A stretch of DNA of 64,000 nt from Malachius bipustulatus (Eukaryota; Arthropoda; Insecta; Coleoptera; Melyridae), in the NCBI GenBank assembly GCA_910589415.1, contig OU342633.1, forward strand, positions 52,880,404-52,944,403, read 5' to 3'. Position 1 is the first letter of the stretch. Each line of letters opens with the position of its first letter. A program made the position numbers and the translations under genes. Shown piece by piece: positions 10,216 through 20,016 of this stretch. The notes below the pieces were generated by a model. That model had not been told where the DNA came from and did not search any database. It saw only the letters and a list, made by a program, of their open reading frames with translations.

Positions 10216-11463
10216 ATGAGCTTAGATGAAGCCAATAAGTGTAGTGATCATCAGGAAAATATTATCCAAACTCAAACAGCAGAAGATAAGTTTAATGACT
10301 CCTTGCTCATTTCCTCAGAGTTGAAATGTGAAAATGAACAAGAGAACTTGAGCTGTGATCAGTCCTCTGAATTACACAATTTTCGGAATACTTTTTCACC
10401 TCTTCCAATAAAGCAAGAACCTGATGAAGAGTCTCAGTGCGAGCTTCATCAAGTGCAAGCAGACAGTGTGCAATTAAAAGAAGAGATCAACATCAAAGAA
10501 CAGAAACCTGGGTGGGAGCTGATTGCCGGGACAAGCAATTCTCGAGCTGGAATATTTAACAGTAGCCTGGATCAAAGTGACTTTTTTCAGAAAAATGTGG
10601 TGGATCAATCTTCGGGAAGTGAAAACGAAGTACAGACAAAGTATAACTGTTCCCATTGTTCTTATACAACAAACAAAAAACGTTATTTTATCAGGCATTA
10701 TAATCGCAAACACAAACAATTCACTGAAATTTATAAATGTATCGAATGTGCATATGAAACAATACAGAAAGGGTATTTAACGGGTCATTATAAGCGTAAA
10801 CATGCAAAAGAAGCAGATGTATACAAATGTCAGCAGTGTTCGTATGAAACGAGAATTAAAGAATATATGAGCAAACATTATAAATATAAACATTCAACAG
10901 ATATGGAAGTATACAAATGTGATGAATGTTCATATGCAACAAAAAACAAGTGGCATTTCACTGAACATTATAAATATAAGCATGCGAAAGAGATAGAAGT
11001 GTACAAGTGTCAGGAATGTTCATATGAAACCAAAATTAGAAGATTTCTTACTCAACACTATAAACATAAACATGCAGCAGAAGCAGAAATGTACAAATGT
11101 TTTGAATGTTCGTTTGAAACAAGAATAAAAGGTGTTTTGACCGAACATTACAAATGTAAACATTCACAAAATGCTGCAGTGTATAAATGCCAGGAATGTT
11201 CATCTGAGTTCAGAAGAAAATACAATCTTATTAAGCATTTTAAAAGTAAACATTCTAATCAAGCTGAACTGAATAAACCCACCAACACCGAATGCTCCCA
11301 TGACAAAAGAAGATTTGTAAGTAGTTTGATGAAACTTCAAACAAGTAAACGTGCAAGAGAAGCTGCAGTACATAAATGTGAGGAATGTTCTTTTAAAACA
11401 AGAATTGCTGGTGTTTTGACCCACCATTATAAACTTGCACATGTAAAAGAAGACAATAATTAA
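10216..11463 (+). CDS. C2H2 zinc-finger protein, copy 1 (415 aa, 8 fingers, chimeric C-terminus)
   Basis: The N-terminal 140 residues are acidic and carry lysine motifs of the psi-K-x-E type (LKCENEQ, IKQEPDEE, LKEEINIKE). C2H2 fingers of spacing C-x2-C-x12-H-x4-H begin near residue 143 (YNCSHCSYTTNKK). I count seven regular fingers, a degenerate block (ECSHDKRRF), and a last finger HKCEECSFKTRIAGVLTHH. Residues 1-320 are nearly identical to the copies at 13554 and 27619, but the last 100 match the end of the minus-strand gene at 49583-51178. Finger 2 fuses the start of finger 2 and the end of finger 3 of the 12-finger copy, so one finger has been lost. It is likely a nuclear DNA-binding protein. 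No BTB, ZAD or KRAB domain is visible. The start is shared by three copies, with context ACATCATGA. Confidence 0.85.
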   Translation: MSLDEANKCSDHQENIIQTQTAEDKFNDSLLISSELKCENEQENLSCDQSSELHNFRNTFSPLPIKQEPDEESQCELHQVQADSVQLKEEINIKEQKPGWELIAGTSNSRAGIFNSSLDQSDFFQKNVVDQSSGSENEVQTKYNCSHCSYTTNKKRYFIRHYNRKHKQFTEIYKCIECAYETIQKGYLTGHYKRKHAKEADVYKCQQCSYETRIKEYMSKHYKYKHSTDMEVYKCDECSYATKNKWHFTEHYKYKHAKEIEVYKCQECSYETKIRRFLTQHYKHKHAAEAEMYKCFECSFETRIKGVLTEHYKCKHSQNAAVYKCQECSSEFRRKYNLIKHFKSKHSNQAELNKPTNTECSHDKRRFVSSLMKLQTSKRAREAAVHKCEECSFKTRIAGVLTHHYKLAHVKEDNN

Positions 11464-11733
11464 ACAGGACATACATACATTGTTCTTACAAGACAATAAT
11501 TTAAAATGATTTGACCAAACATTATAAGCGTAGACACGAATAATAAAAGAAGAATATTATTATTAAGTATTATATAAATCAGTAGTTTTAGTGTAAATGT
11601 GTGAAAAGTGTATTTTAAAACATTTTTGTAACTTTTCCAGTTGGCTGACCATACCTTTGTACATAGGACTTTATTGCGCACTAATACAAAATAGTTTCCA
11701 TGTTAACAGAATTAATTATTGCCTATTTTATTG

Positions 11734-11739
11734 AATAAA
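11734..11739 (+). terminator. Polyadenylation signal AATAAA of zinc-finger copy 1
   Basis: AATAAA lies 270 bp past the stop, in a 3' region conserved among the three array copies (also at 21677 and 29304). It is the first canonical signal after the stop. Confidence 0.5.
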
Positions 11740-12349
11740 TTTCTTGCTACTCTTGCAGAAATTGTATATTTCTGTAATATACCAGTTTTGATTTTTCTGT
11801 ATTTCTTTCAGGTTCAGGATACAATAAAACAGAAGGAAATATCAAGAGTTTTTTATTGCATGACTCCTTCAAATGCTCTTTGATTAAATAATTATAGAGT
11901 GCTAGTGAATTAATGAGTGGAAGTTTGAGATAAAGGTGAAATTGCACCCCTTTAATTTTTTTAATTATCTAACTCAAAAACAAAGCAAACTTCAGGTATA
12001 GTTAATAGGAATTTTTTTGTAAATAATGCAATTTAGATCGAAATAGTTTCTTTATTACAAAAATTAAAAAAATATTCTTTTGCTAAAAACATTTAAAAAA
12101 GTAATTTGAAAAAGGCAAAAAATCAAATTTTTATTTTTCCTTTTTTTGCATAAAACTTTTCATTGCTGTATAGAAAAAACAAGTAGATTAAATTTCCTTC
12201 AAAATGGTGGCCCAAAAAATTTTTTAATTGACCCCTGACTTAGATGTAGCCATTCAAACTTAAATGTGTAAAAAATTTCAGCTCTAATTTTTTACAACAA
12301 AATTGATTTTCATTCAATAAAAAAAGTATTTCAAGTTAATTTGTCCATA

Positions 12350-12940
12350 AATTAGGGTCATTATTTACATCCGCGGCTCGTACAGTTTCACTATGGAACT
12401 TATATAGGGGTGGAGAACATACCTAAAGCAACACCAGGAAGGTATTCATTTGCTGGGCAAATGAAAGGGAAAGCCACAAAACGGTGTAAAAAAATGGTTT
12501 TGAGAGTGCGGAGGGAGTGCGGTCCTGACAAGAGGCACCGATTAGATGCCGCGATCCCGGATAAAACCACTTCACCATAATTGCCAAGTATTCTATTCTG
12601 TGTTAGAGGCTCACAGAGCCGGACCGGGCGATATATCCGCTTTCATTACGTGTTCAGTCCGCACAGGGATTGATGCAATGATTTTCGGATTATAAATTCA
12701 AAATAAATGCAAAATTCAAAATAAAAATCGTGGTACTGTTATTTTCGAAGATTTTCCTTGCCCTGAAAGTGAAAAAAAAAAATAGAAATTCGATCGTAGT
12801 GCCAAAGAGGCCTTAGTTGCGACCTTAATATTAGTTTGCCATGGCTGTTTTTACTTTCTTACCCACCCAGCACCCCTATTTCGCTCCTCGGTCCCGAAAA
12901 AATTGATGAAACTTAGGAGCCGCGGATGTAAACAATTACC
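12350..12940. mobile_element. MITE of about 590 bp with TTTACATCCGCGGCTC termini
   Basis: This block is absent from the otherwise matching 3' regions of copies 2 and 3 (junction near 22287 and 29910), so it is an insertion. The 16-mer TTTACATCCGCGGCTC (12364-12379) is exactly inverted at 12917-12932, and weaker inverted match extends about 8 bp further outward on each side (GGT.ATT). No transposase ORF; the interior is more GC-rich than the flanks. The exact ends and target duplication cannot be fixed because the empty site is A-rich. Confidence 0.7.
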
Positions 12941-13143
12941 AAAATCAATATTTTTTGTTCGAGTGTACCTATGAAACTAATACCTTTTTTATTGTTTTTT
13001 TTTTTTTTAATTTTAATGTTATGATATCTTTCATTAATAAAGGATTCGATTGACTAACATTTTATTAATAATTCACCAGAACTTTTAAACTGAGTAATGA
13101 GTAACGGCATTCTTTTTTGAAAGCTGGCATCGCAGCTATGAAA

Positions 13144-13151
13144 TGACGTCA
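13144..13151. promoter_or_regulatory. CRE/ATF palindrome TGACGTCA upstream of copy 2
   Basis: A perfect TGACGTCA octamer about 400 bp before the start codon, conserved at the same place in unit 3 (27226-27233) and unit 4 (30111-30118). Its function as a bZIP site is inferred from the motif only. Confidence 0.4.
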
Positions 13152-13553
13152 TGATCATCTTTAAAGCCTTACTTTCTGTGCCTATAAGCTAAATGTAAGC
13201 AGGTATACAGAATCCTTGAGCAGGGCTAGGCCAGGTAATTTTAATGAAACTGATATGACAACTGACTTTGACACAGAAACTCAACTTGCAGTATCTGTGA
13301 CACTTGTGACAGTACTGAACGGAACGATGTGACGTGACGCTGACATTGACACTGACACTGTCATCCTGATCTTCGATCTTTCTTACTTTCTTTTCTTTGG
13401 TGTCAAGCTTCAAGCAATTAAAGCAAACTGAACGAACAAATCAGTGATCAGTGCCTCCGACTGCCTCCTGCTTCATTCTATTGTACAACCTTAGTATGTA
13501 CATCTCAAATTTTGTAATTTTGTCAAGAGGAATTTGAAAGAAAAACTAACATC

Positions 13554-14152
13554 ATGAGCTTAGATGAAGCCAATAAGTGTAGTGATCACCAGGAAAATAT
13601 TATCCAAACTCAAACAGCAGAAGATAAGTTTAATGACTCCTTGCTCATTTCCTCAAAGTTGAAATGTGAAAATGAACAAGAGAACTTGAGCTGTGATCAG
13701 TCCTCTGAATTACACAATTTTCGGAATACTTTTTCACCTCTTCCAATAAAGCAAGAACCTGATGAAGAGTCTCAGTGCGAGCTTCATCAAGTGCAAGCAG
13801 ACAGTGTGCAATTAAAAGAAGAGATCAACATCAAAGAACAGAAACCTGGGTGGGAGCTGATTGCCGGGACAAGCAATTCTCGAGCTGGAATATTTAACAG
13901 TAGCCTGGATCAAAGTGACTTTTTTCAGAAAAATGTGGTGGATCAATCTTCGGGAAGTGAAAACGAAGTACAGACAAAGTATAACTGTTCCCATTGTTCT
14001 TATACAACAAACAAAAAACGTTATTTTATCAGGCATTATAATCGCAAACACAAACAATTCACTGAAATTTATAAATGTATCGAATGTGCATATGAAAGTG
14101 GAATTAAGGGTGACCTTGTGAAACATTTTAAATACAAACATTCTAAACGGGC
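13554..14152 (+). pseudogene. Zinc-finger gene copy 2, 5' part, split by BEL/Pao insertion
   Basis: Encodes the same acidic N-terminus and first two fingers as the intact 12-finger copy (second finger YKCIECAYESGIKGDL). The reading frame is broken at 14152, where the LTR begins; read-through adds about a dozen LTR-encoded residues before a stop at 14189, giving a potential 211-aa truncated product. The remainder of the gene resumes at 20582 after the element. Apart from the insertion no disabling change is seen, so the inactivation is young. Confidence 0.9.
14148..14152. repeat. Target site duplication CGGGC (left)
   Basis: CGGGC immediately before the LTR; the second copy is at 20582-20586. 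The uninterrupted copy (around 28212) has a single CGGGC at this place. Five bp is usual for BEL/Pao elements. Confidence 0.9.
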
Positions 14153-14717
14153 TGTTAACTCCGCGTCAAAGAGCAACACGAAATATTAACGACGCGATTC
14201 GATCCTGAAAGGGGCTAAATTAATGCGGCTCGATGCCGCGATGGTAATGACAAATCGCCACGGTGACAGGATCAAAATTTAGGGAAGGACCAGGCTATAA
14301 TTGCCAATGATTGACAGGAACACAATTAATTAATAATTATCGAAATTACTGACCTTGTGTCTTGTCCGACTAAAGGGGCACTTGTTTTAATTTGCGAGAT
14401 GTTGTAACTATTATTATTGTTCACTTGCTCCACTATGTAGGTACCCACGATTGTTCCACTACTTTATACCGCTTCCTTATTTCATTAAGGAACTAGGTAT
14501 CCCGTTCTCGTAACACCAGCATCGACGAGTCTGGTACGAACGGCACTCTTGGTCGAGCTCTCTCCTCTCTCGATGTTAAAACTCGACTCTTCTCTATGTG
14601 TGGTCCTGTCCGGTCAGGTGTCCTTTTTCTTCTTCCCAATGTGTAAAGGGAGAGGAAGGGGTAGGAAACGGTGGTGTCTTAGAGAATACGAATCGATTAT
14701 TCGCCAAGGACGAAACA
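14153..14717 (-). repeat. LTR (downstream LTR of the minus-strand BEL element)
   Basis: 565 bp, TG...CA termini, matches 20017-20581 with no difference noticed on line-by-line comparison. In + orientation it contains several short ORFs, none credible. Confidence 0.92.
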
Positions 14718-14760
14718 TACCGCCCACCAAAATTACCGGAGGAATTTTCCGCTATCAGAA

Positions 14761-14872
14761 AATTGAACCCACAACGAAACTAACGAAAACAAAATTAACG
14801 ACAAAAACGAAACCAACGAAAACGAAACTAACGACAAAAACAAAACGAAACGAAACGAAACGACAAGTCAGG
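14761..14872. repeat. Low-complexity AACGAAA-type repeat in the element's 3' untranslated part
   Basis: Imperfect iterations of units such as AACGAAACTAACGAAAACA and ACGACAAAAACG, between the pol stop codon (14893) and the downstream LTR. Non-coding and unstable-looking. Confidence 0.7.
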
Positions 14873-14892
14873 GACGAAATTCCCTGAGTCCG

Positions 14893-17800
14893 TTACTGGT
14901 TAGGTAACGGGCAAAGTTTGACCAGAGGTCGTTTACAAAGACCTCTGGTCGTACGAACCGAGGCAACCCTGGCGACACCATCCGCACCAGGGTGCAGAGA
15001 AACAATTCTTCCTAGAGCCCATTTCAAAGGAGACAACAATTCATCCTTTATCAACACCAACGAACCGATATCCGTTGACTCAAACAAATGGGTTTTCGAC
15101 CATTTACTCCTCTGGTGGAAATTATGAAGATATTCAGCCCTCCAACGTGTCCAAAAATCACGTTGCATCCGTTGCACCAATTGCCAACGAGAAAGACGAG
15201 AAATCTTCAGATGTGACAAGTTCACATCCGGCACCGACGACAGAGGTTCCAAGGTCAGAAAATGACCAGGGGTCAACGCGGATAGATCGTTGGGGTCGCT
15301 ACTAATGGGGCAAAGGGGGCGCGAATTCAAAACGGCCTCGATCTGAACGATGAAGGTGTTTAGCTCCTCATAAGTCAAAATTTGACCACCAATAACACGG
15401 GCCATGTGTGTTTTGACGGACTTAACACCGCTCTCCCACAGTCCACCGAAGTGTGGAGCTGAGGGTGGATTGAAGTGCCATCGAATACCCTCCCCTTCTG
15501 CGGCGATTTTCAAATTTGAATTGAGCTCCTTGTTAGCTCCGACGAAATTGGTTCCACAGTCACTGTAGATGTCACTACAGCGACCGCGGCGAGCGACAAA
15601 CCTCCTAAGAGCTGCTAGGAAAGTCTCTGACGATAAATCAGAAGCGATTTCGAGATGAATCGCGCGAGTCGCGAAACATACGAACAAACATAAATAGGCT
15701 TTAGAAGTTTTGACACCCCTATACCTCGACAAGACAATAGGAAAGGGTCCCCCATAATCGACCCCGACACAACTAAAAGGCTTCAATTGGGAGACACGAG
15801 CGACAGGTAAATTCCCCATGGGAGGCTCCAACGAGAGGGGACGAGTGCGAAAGCAACGATTGCATTTCGACAAATAACTACGAATGACCCTACGAGCAGA
15901 CAGGATCCAAAAATTTTGTTGAAGGAGATAATGAGTAGTGTTCACTCCTGGGTGCAAATTACCTCGATGTATCTGATCAATCAAAAGTTCAACCAACCTA
16001 TGCCTTCCTGGCAACAATGCGGGATATTTAGCGTCGAATGCTAAACCCGAATGCAACAGTCGACCCCCGACTCGCAAAATACCGAAATCATCAATAAAGG
16101 GCGACAATGACTGCAAGTACTTGGCACATGGTTTACCAGAGCGAATTTTCTCCAATTCCGAAGAGAAGACCGAAGATTGAACAATTCTAACAATGTGCAT
16201 GAGAGCAGCATGCAACTCAGAGACACTCAATGCACCAGTGGTCCTATTGACAGCACGACAATTGTTAGTGAAACGAAAACAACGAGCGATAATACCCTGA
16301 ATTTTCCTCAAAGAAGAAAATCTTTTCAACAAAACATCGACATTCGAAATCTCTATCGTAGCGAACAAAACAATATTCCTTTTCTCCAGTTCAACATCAG
16401 AAGTGGGAGCAATAGGAACGAGTGCTGGCCAAGATTCCAGCGGCAATCTGAGGAATTCAGGCCCCGCCCACCATGCGGAAGCCCCGACTAACTCCTCTGG
16501 TAACAAGCCCCGAGACGCGACGTCCGAGAGAATGCTACTCTTAGTACAAGGTGAATCTATAGACTTAACCGCGAACGAAAATGAATCAGTAGCCGAGTGC
16601 CACTGAAGACCGAGAATTTTCCCGGAAAAGTCCGATTCCGAATCAAAGTTGGATGACTGCTGTTGACGATGTTCAACAGGCAGATCCTGAAGCAATTGTG
16701 GATTATTAGCAGACCATTTCCGCAACTCAAATTGTCCCAATTGCAATAGCGAAATGAGCTGATTTCTCAACTCCAAGGTTTCCTCGATTTGATTTGCCCC
16801 AATGGCAAGATCATCGACATAAAGCCCGAGACGAATGGCTTTCGAAGTGAGAGGAAACTTCTTTGAATTTTCTTGACCTAGTTGTAACAAGAACCTAACG
16901 ACACGAATTTTCGACGATACTGGGGCGAGTGAAGACACATCAGAAGACATCGAAACTCCAGGGTCTTTAAAAACGCAATGATGCGGAATGTAATAAGAGT
17001 TTGCAGATTCCGACTCCAATGGCACCAACGACATGTGCCCAGCCTCCAAATAATCTTTCATAAACTCTACATACATGTCTCTAATGTGAGGCAACCTCGA
17101 CAATCGTCTCTCCAAAGCGAGCAAACGACGATCTGCGACATTCAACGAATCATTAAAGATAGGCAACTCTTTGCTATCCTTAAATGGCAACAATACCCCA
17201 AAACGACCTGATTCTTCTCGATAATGAGACTCAACGAACAACGACTCAGCCTCTTGTTCCTCATTAGAGCAAACCTCAACTGAAGGCACCTCCTCAACTC
17301 TCCAAAATGCCTTAAGAGTCTCTTCAAGGGTCGAATCTACCGACGCAAAACAAGCTTGAACCTCGCCCGCAACCTTCGACGAAATGGTTCCCAAAAGAAC
17401 CCAACCAAACGTCGTGTTCATTGCGGCTGGACAGTTATCACTGCCCGACAAATAACCACCATGAACAATATTGGGAAAGATGTCAGCTCCTAGCAAAACA
17501 TCGACAGAACCAGGCGTGTACCAATTAGGATCCGCTAACTTCAAATTATCAAGCGCCTTCGATGGCGAAATGTCAACACTGGGAAGTTTTCCACAAATAT
17601 TGGGCAAGACCAAAGTACTTACTTTAAAAGTAGGTGATGGTACCCCAACGGGACGAATAATGCAATCAGATGATCCCTGGGCCGATCCCAAGGTCACGTG
17701 ACCCAAACAAGAAATAGGTGTTGATGATCGATTCAAGTGCAAGCCCAAACGCTTGCGGCACCGATCAGTAATAAAAGACGACTGACTGCCAGAGTCAATT

Positions 17801-19296
17801 AAAGAACGAACCACTTGATAGTTGCCCCACTTGTCTTGAACTTCAATACATGCGGTTGCTAAAAGAACCGTAGTATTGCTACGAGAACGAGAACGAACAT
17901 CCTGAAAGGATGGGAGAGAAGACATGGCAACCGTGGATGCGACTGGAGGCGGCTCAACTCGATGAGAAGCTGCTCCATCCGAATTACTAAGTTTAACGAA
18001 ATGTAATAAAGAGTGGTGCCGACCTGCACACTCCTTACACGAATGAGAAGAGGGGCACTGCTTCACCAAGTGTGAAGGGCCAAAACAATTTAGGCACAAG
18101 CGCGCTGCCTTCACAGCCTCAAAACGCTTGCGCGGGTCCAACTTCAAAAAAGAACGACAATTCGAGATCGGGTGTTCTCCATTACAATGGAAGCACGACT
18201 GCTTCGATGAAGACGCACTCGACGTTGACAAAAATGCATGTGAATTCCTCGATTCCACTTTTCCACCAGACTTGACGCTACTCCGCTTACCAACGACTGC
18301 AGACGGAGATAGGTCATTCCCCAAAGATGATTCTAATGCACGACACTGTGACGACAAAAACTTGTGCAAATCCTGATATGATGGAAACTCTTCAGATGCA
18401 AATTGGAGTTCGAAACGCTTTCGAGTAGCGTTATCCAATTTCTGTAGCAACCAGTTGAACAAAGTGAAATCCCAGAGAGAGACGCCTGAGACCTGACCCA
18501 AAGCTGTAATATTTTCCGAAAAGGTATTCAACAATTCACGAAGCGATTGTGAGGAATCAGAATCCGTTATTTTGGGAGCATTACAAATCGACTGCCAATA
18601 ACACGTCGCAAGTACTCGCTCATTCTGATACCTTTGGACAAGAGTATCGAAAGCTATCGAATAATTGTCATCTGTCAGTGGTAAATGTTTGACAAGGGTA
18701 AGAGGTTCCTTCGACAAAGTCGAAACTAAATACTGGAACTTCTCAATTGGAGCTAACGAATCATTCGAATGAATCAAAGTCCTAAACAAATCATAATAAA
18801 CCGACCACATCCTCAACGAACCATCAAAAGTAGGTATACCGATACGAGGCAATTTCACATGTGAACTTGCAGAGGAGGGTAGTGCGGGAGCACCAGACTG
18901 TCGACTATTCAACGATTCACTCGAACCATGACGTGATTTCACCACCGTATCCTGAGTCGATTCCAACGACAATTGAACCGCTCTAATCTGAAAATAAACC
19001 GAATCAACTTCGATAAGTAGTCCCGAGTATGATTTCCAAATCTCCGATGACACATCTACGACCAAAGCACTCTTATCTGCCGACCCAACCGTAATCAGGA
19101 TATTTCTATCAACCTCCTGCACCTGATTGTACAAATCTGAAGCGCTGTCGCATGCAGCCAGGACAATAAAACGCGACTTTTCATCAATGGGTGCTGAAAC
19201 TACTGTCAGAATCGAGTTCAAACGAGTCAAAAACTTCGAAACAGAAGCGTTTGCTCCGACCAAAGTGTTGGACATTTTGCTAAAGAGTATCAACAA
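14893..19296 (-). CDS. BEL/Pao gag-pol polyprotein, internally deleted (1467 aa)
   Basis: Order of parts: gag-like N-terminus (about 1-340); paired zinc knuckles (about 370-430: CFHCNGEHPISNC, CLNCFGPSHLVKQC, CKECAGRHH); aspartic protease with DSGSQSSF (about 490); an RT remnant that goes from YIPHHCVF and KIRVV straight to the YVDD box (YVDDLAIG), so the palm strand with the first catalytic Asp is missing; then a join from SSILSD to ASRGLLPEEL that skips RNase H; integrase zinc module (HPGVNTTHYLL...KCNRCF); integrase core with VDYGGPF, SDCGTNFVGANKEL and the Glu in GGLWESGVKSVK; and a C-terminal domain ending CKRPLVKLCPLPNQ. Both gaps keep the frame. The start could be the Met at codon 1 or at codon 8 (MSNTLVGA); the second is more gag-like. 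Confidence 0.88.
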   Translation of the reverse strand: MLILFSKMSNTLVGANASVSKFLTRLNSILTVVSAPIDEKSRFIVLAACDSASDLYNQVQEVDRNILITVGSADKSALVVDVSSEIWKSYSGLLIEVDSVYFQIRAVQLSLESTQDTVVKSRHGSSESLNSRQSGAPALPSSASSHVKLPRIGIPTFDGSLRMWSVYYDLFRTLIHSNDSLAPIEKFQYLVSTLSKEPLTLVKHLPLTDDNYSIAFDTLVQRYQNERVLATCYWQSICNAPKITDSDSSQSLRELLNTFSENITALGQVSGVSLWDFTLFNWLLQKLDNATRKRFELQFASEEFPSYQDLHKFLSSQCRALESSLGNDLSPSAVVGKRSSVKSGGKVESRNSHAFLSTSSASSSKQSCFHCNGEHPISNCRSFLKLDPRKRFEAVKAARLCLNCFGPSHLVKQCPSSHSCKECAGRHHSLLHFVKLSNSDGAASHRVEPPPVASTVAMSSLPSFQDVRSRSRSNTTVLLATACIEVQDKWGNYQVVRSLIDSGSQSSFITDRCRKRLGLHLNRSSTPISCLGHVTLGSAQGSSDCIIRPVGVPSPTFKVSTLVLPNICGKLPSVDISPSKALDNLKLADPNWYTPGSVDVLLGADIFPNIVHGGYLSGSDNCPAAMNTTFGWVLLGTISSKVAGEVQACFASVDSTLEETLKAFWRVEEVPSVEVCSNEEQEAESLFVESHYREESGRFGVLLPFKDSKELPIFNDSLNVADRRLLALERRLSRLPHIRDMYVEFMKDYLEAGHMSLVPLESESANSYYIPHHCVFKDPGVSMSSDVSSLAPVSSKIRVVRFLLQLGQENSKKFPLTSKAIRLGLYVDDLAIGANQIEETLELRNQLISLLQLGQFELRKWSANNPQLLQDLPVEHRQQQSSNFDSESDFSGKILGLQWHSATDSFSFAVKSIDSPCTKSSILSDVASRGLLPEELVGASAWWAGPEFLRLPLESWPALVPIAPTSDVELEKRNIVLFATIEISNVDVLLKRFSSLRKIQGIIARCFRFTNNCRAVNRTTGALSVSELHAALMHIVRIVQSSVFSSELEKIRSGKPCAKYLQSLSPFIDDFGILRVGGRLLHSGLAFDAKYPALLPGRHRLVELLIDQIHRGNLHPGVNTTHYLLQQNFWILSARRVIRSYLSKCNRCFRTRPLSLEPPMGNLPVARVSQLKPFSCVGVDYGGPFPIVLSRYRGVKTSKAYLCLFVCFATRAIHLEIASDLSSETFLAALRRFVARRGRCSDIYSDCGTNFVGANKELNSNLKIAAEGEGIRWHFNPPSAPHFGGLWESGVKSVKTHMARVIGGQILTYEELNTFIVQIEAVLNSRPLCPISSDPNDLSALTPGHFLTLEPLSSVPDVNLSHLKISRLSRWQLVQRMQRDFWTRWRAEYLHNFHQRSKWSKTHLFESTDIGSLVLIKDELLSPLKWALGRIVSLHPGADGVARVASVRTTRGLCKRPLVKLCPLPNQ

Positions 19297-19320
19297 AACA
19301 CTAAAGCAATAAACGAATAA

Positions 19321-19736
19321 GGGTTATTTTTTACACCTGTAAAAAATACAACGACAACGAAATACGAACAATAACTAAAAATAAGTACCTAACCAAGTGA
19401 AGGTTACTTATTTAAAAACGAGTTGAAAATAAATTGACTTTGAAATTCACCAAAAAACAATACTTGAGATACCGAGTGTACCCAGTAGGTATACCGTGAA
19501 TACAAAAATCAATATTTTCCCTGTAACAACGAAAAAGGGTTATTCGTTAAAAACCTGTAAAAATACAACAACAACGAACGATGAGCAATACCAAAAATAA
19601 GTACCTAACCAAGTGAAAGTTACTTATTTAATATCGAGTTGAAAATAAATTATTGAATTCGAATTCACCAAAAACAATACTTAAGATACCGAGTGTACCC
19701 AGTATACCGTGAATACAAAATCAATATTCTGCCCTG
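19321..19736. repeat. Tandem duplication (about 200 bp) in the BEL leader
   Basis: 19321-19523 and 19537-19736 are diverged copies of one segment; both contain AAGTACCTAACCAAGTGAA and GATACCGAGTGTACCCAGTA and end in a CCCTG word. It lies in the untranslated leader between the upstream LTR and the gag start. Confidence 0.8.
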
Positions 19737-19991
19737 CGAATTCAGAGAGAAAATATTTCAACTATTACAGAGGTTTTTAAAACGAACACCTGCAACGAAC
19801 GAAGAAGTGGAGTGAGGTGAGAATGGAGTAAAATTAGTGGAATGGGTGAAAATGCCGTCTGGCGTCCTTTGGATCGACTATTTCGAATCCTTTGACCTAC
19901 AAACAGGCTACCTTAACACAGTGAGTGAGAAACTAATTTCAAACAAATGATGCAACCAATTAATGAACTATATTTCCACGAGCTTTCCTAT

Positions 19992-20009
19992 CCGACTACG
20001 GAGGGACCA
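19992..20009 (-). other. Putative primer-binding site of the BEL element
   Basis: On the minus strand, 7 nt after the LTR, TGGTCCCTCCGTAGTCGG reads as the complement of a tRNA 3' end (…GGGACCA). The tRNA species is not assigned. Confidence 0.6.
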
Positions 20010-20016
20010 AAAAAAA

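Larger units (their letters stand above)
10057..13090 (+). repeat. Tandem unit 1 of the zinc-finger gene array
   Basis: From about 10057 the sequence matches the leader, coding region and 3' region of the units starting near 13090 and 27177. The left boundary is internal to the unit: the 270 bp found upstream in units 2 and 3 (including the TGACGTCA site) are absent here. The end is at the word GAGTAATGAGTAACGG, where unit 2 begins. Confidence 0.8.

Noticed and set aside
13189..13413. 74-codon minus-strand ORF, repeated identically at 27271-27495
   Set aside because: Its conservation is explained by the recent tandem duplication of the whole unit; it lies in the promoter/leader of the zinc-finger gene.
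14918..18376. Many + strand ORFs inside the BEL element
   Set aside because: Antisense to the clear gag-pol frame; no domains.
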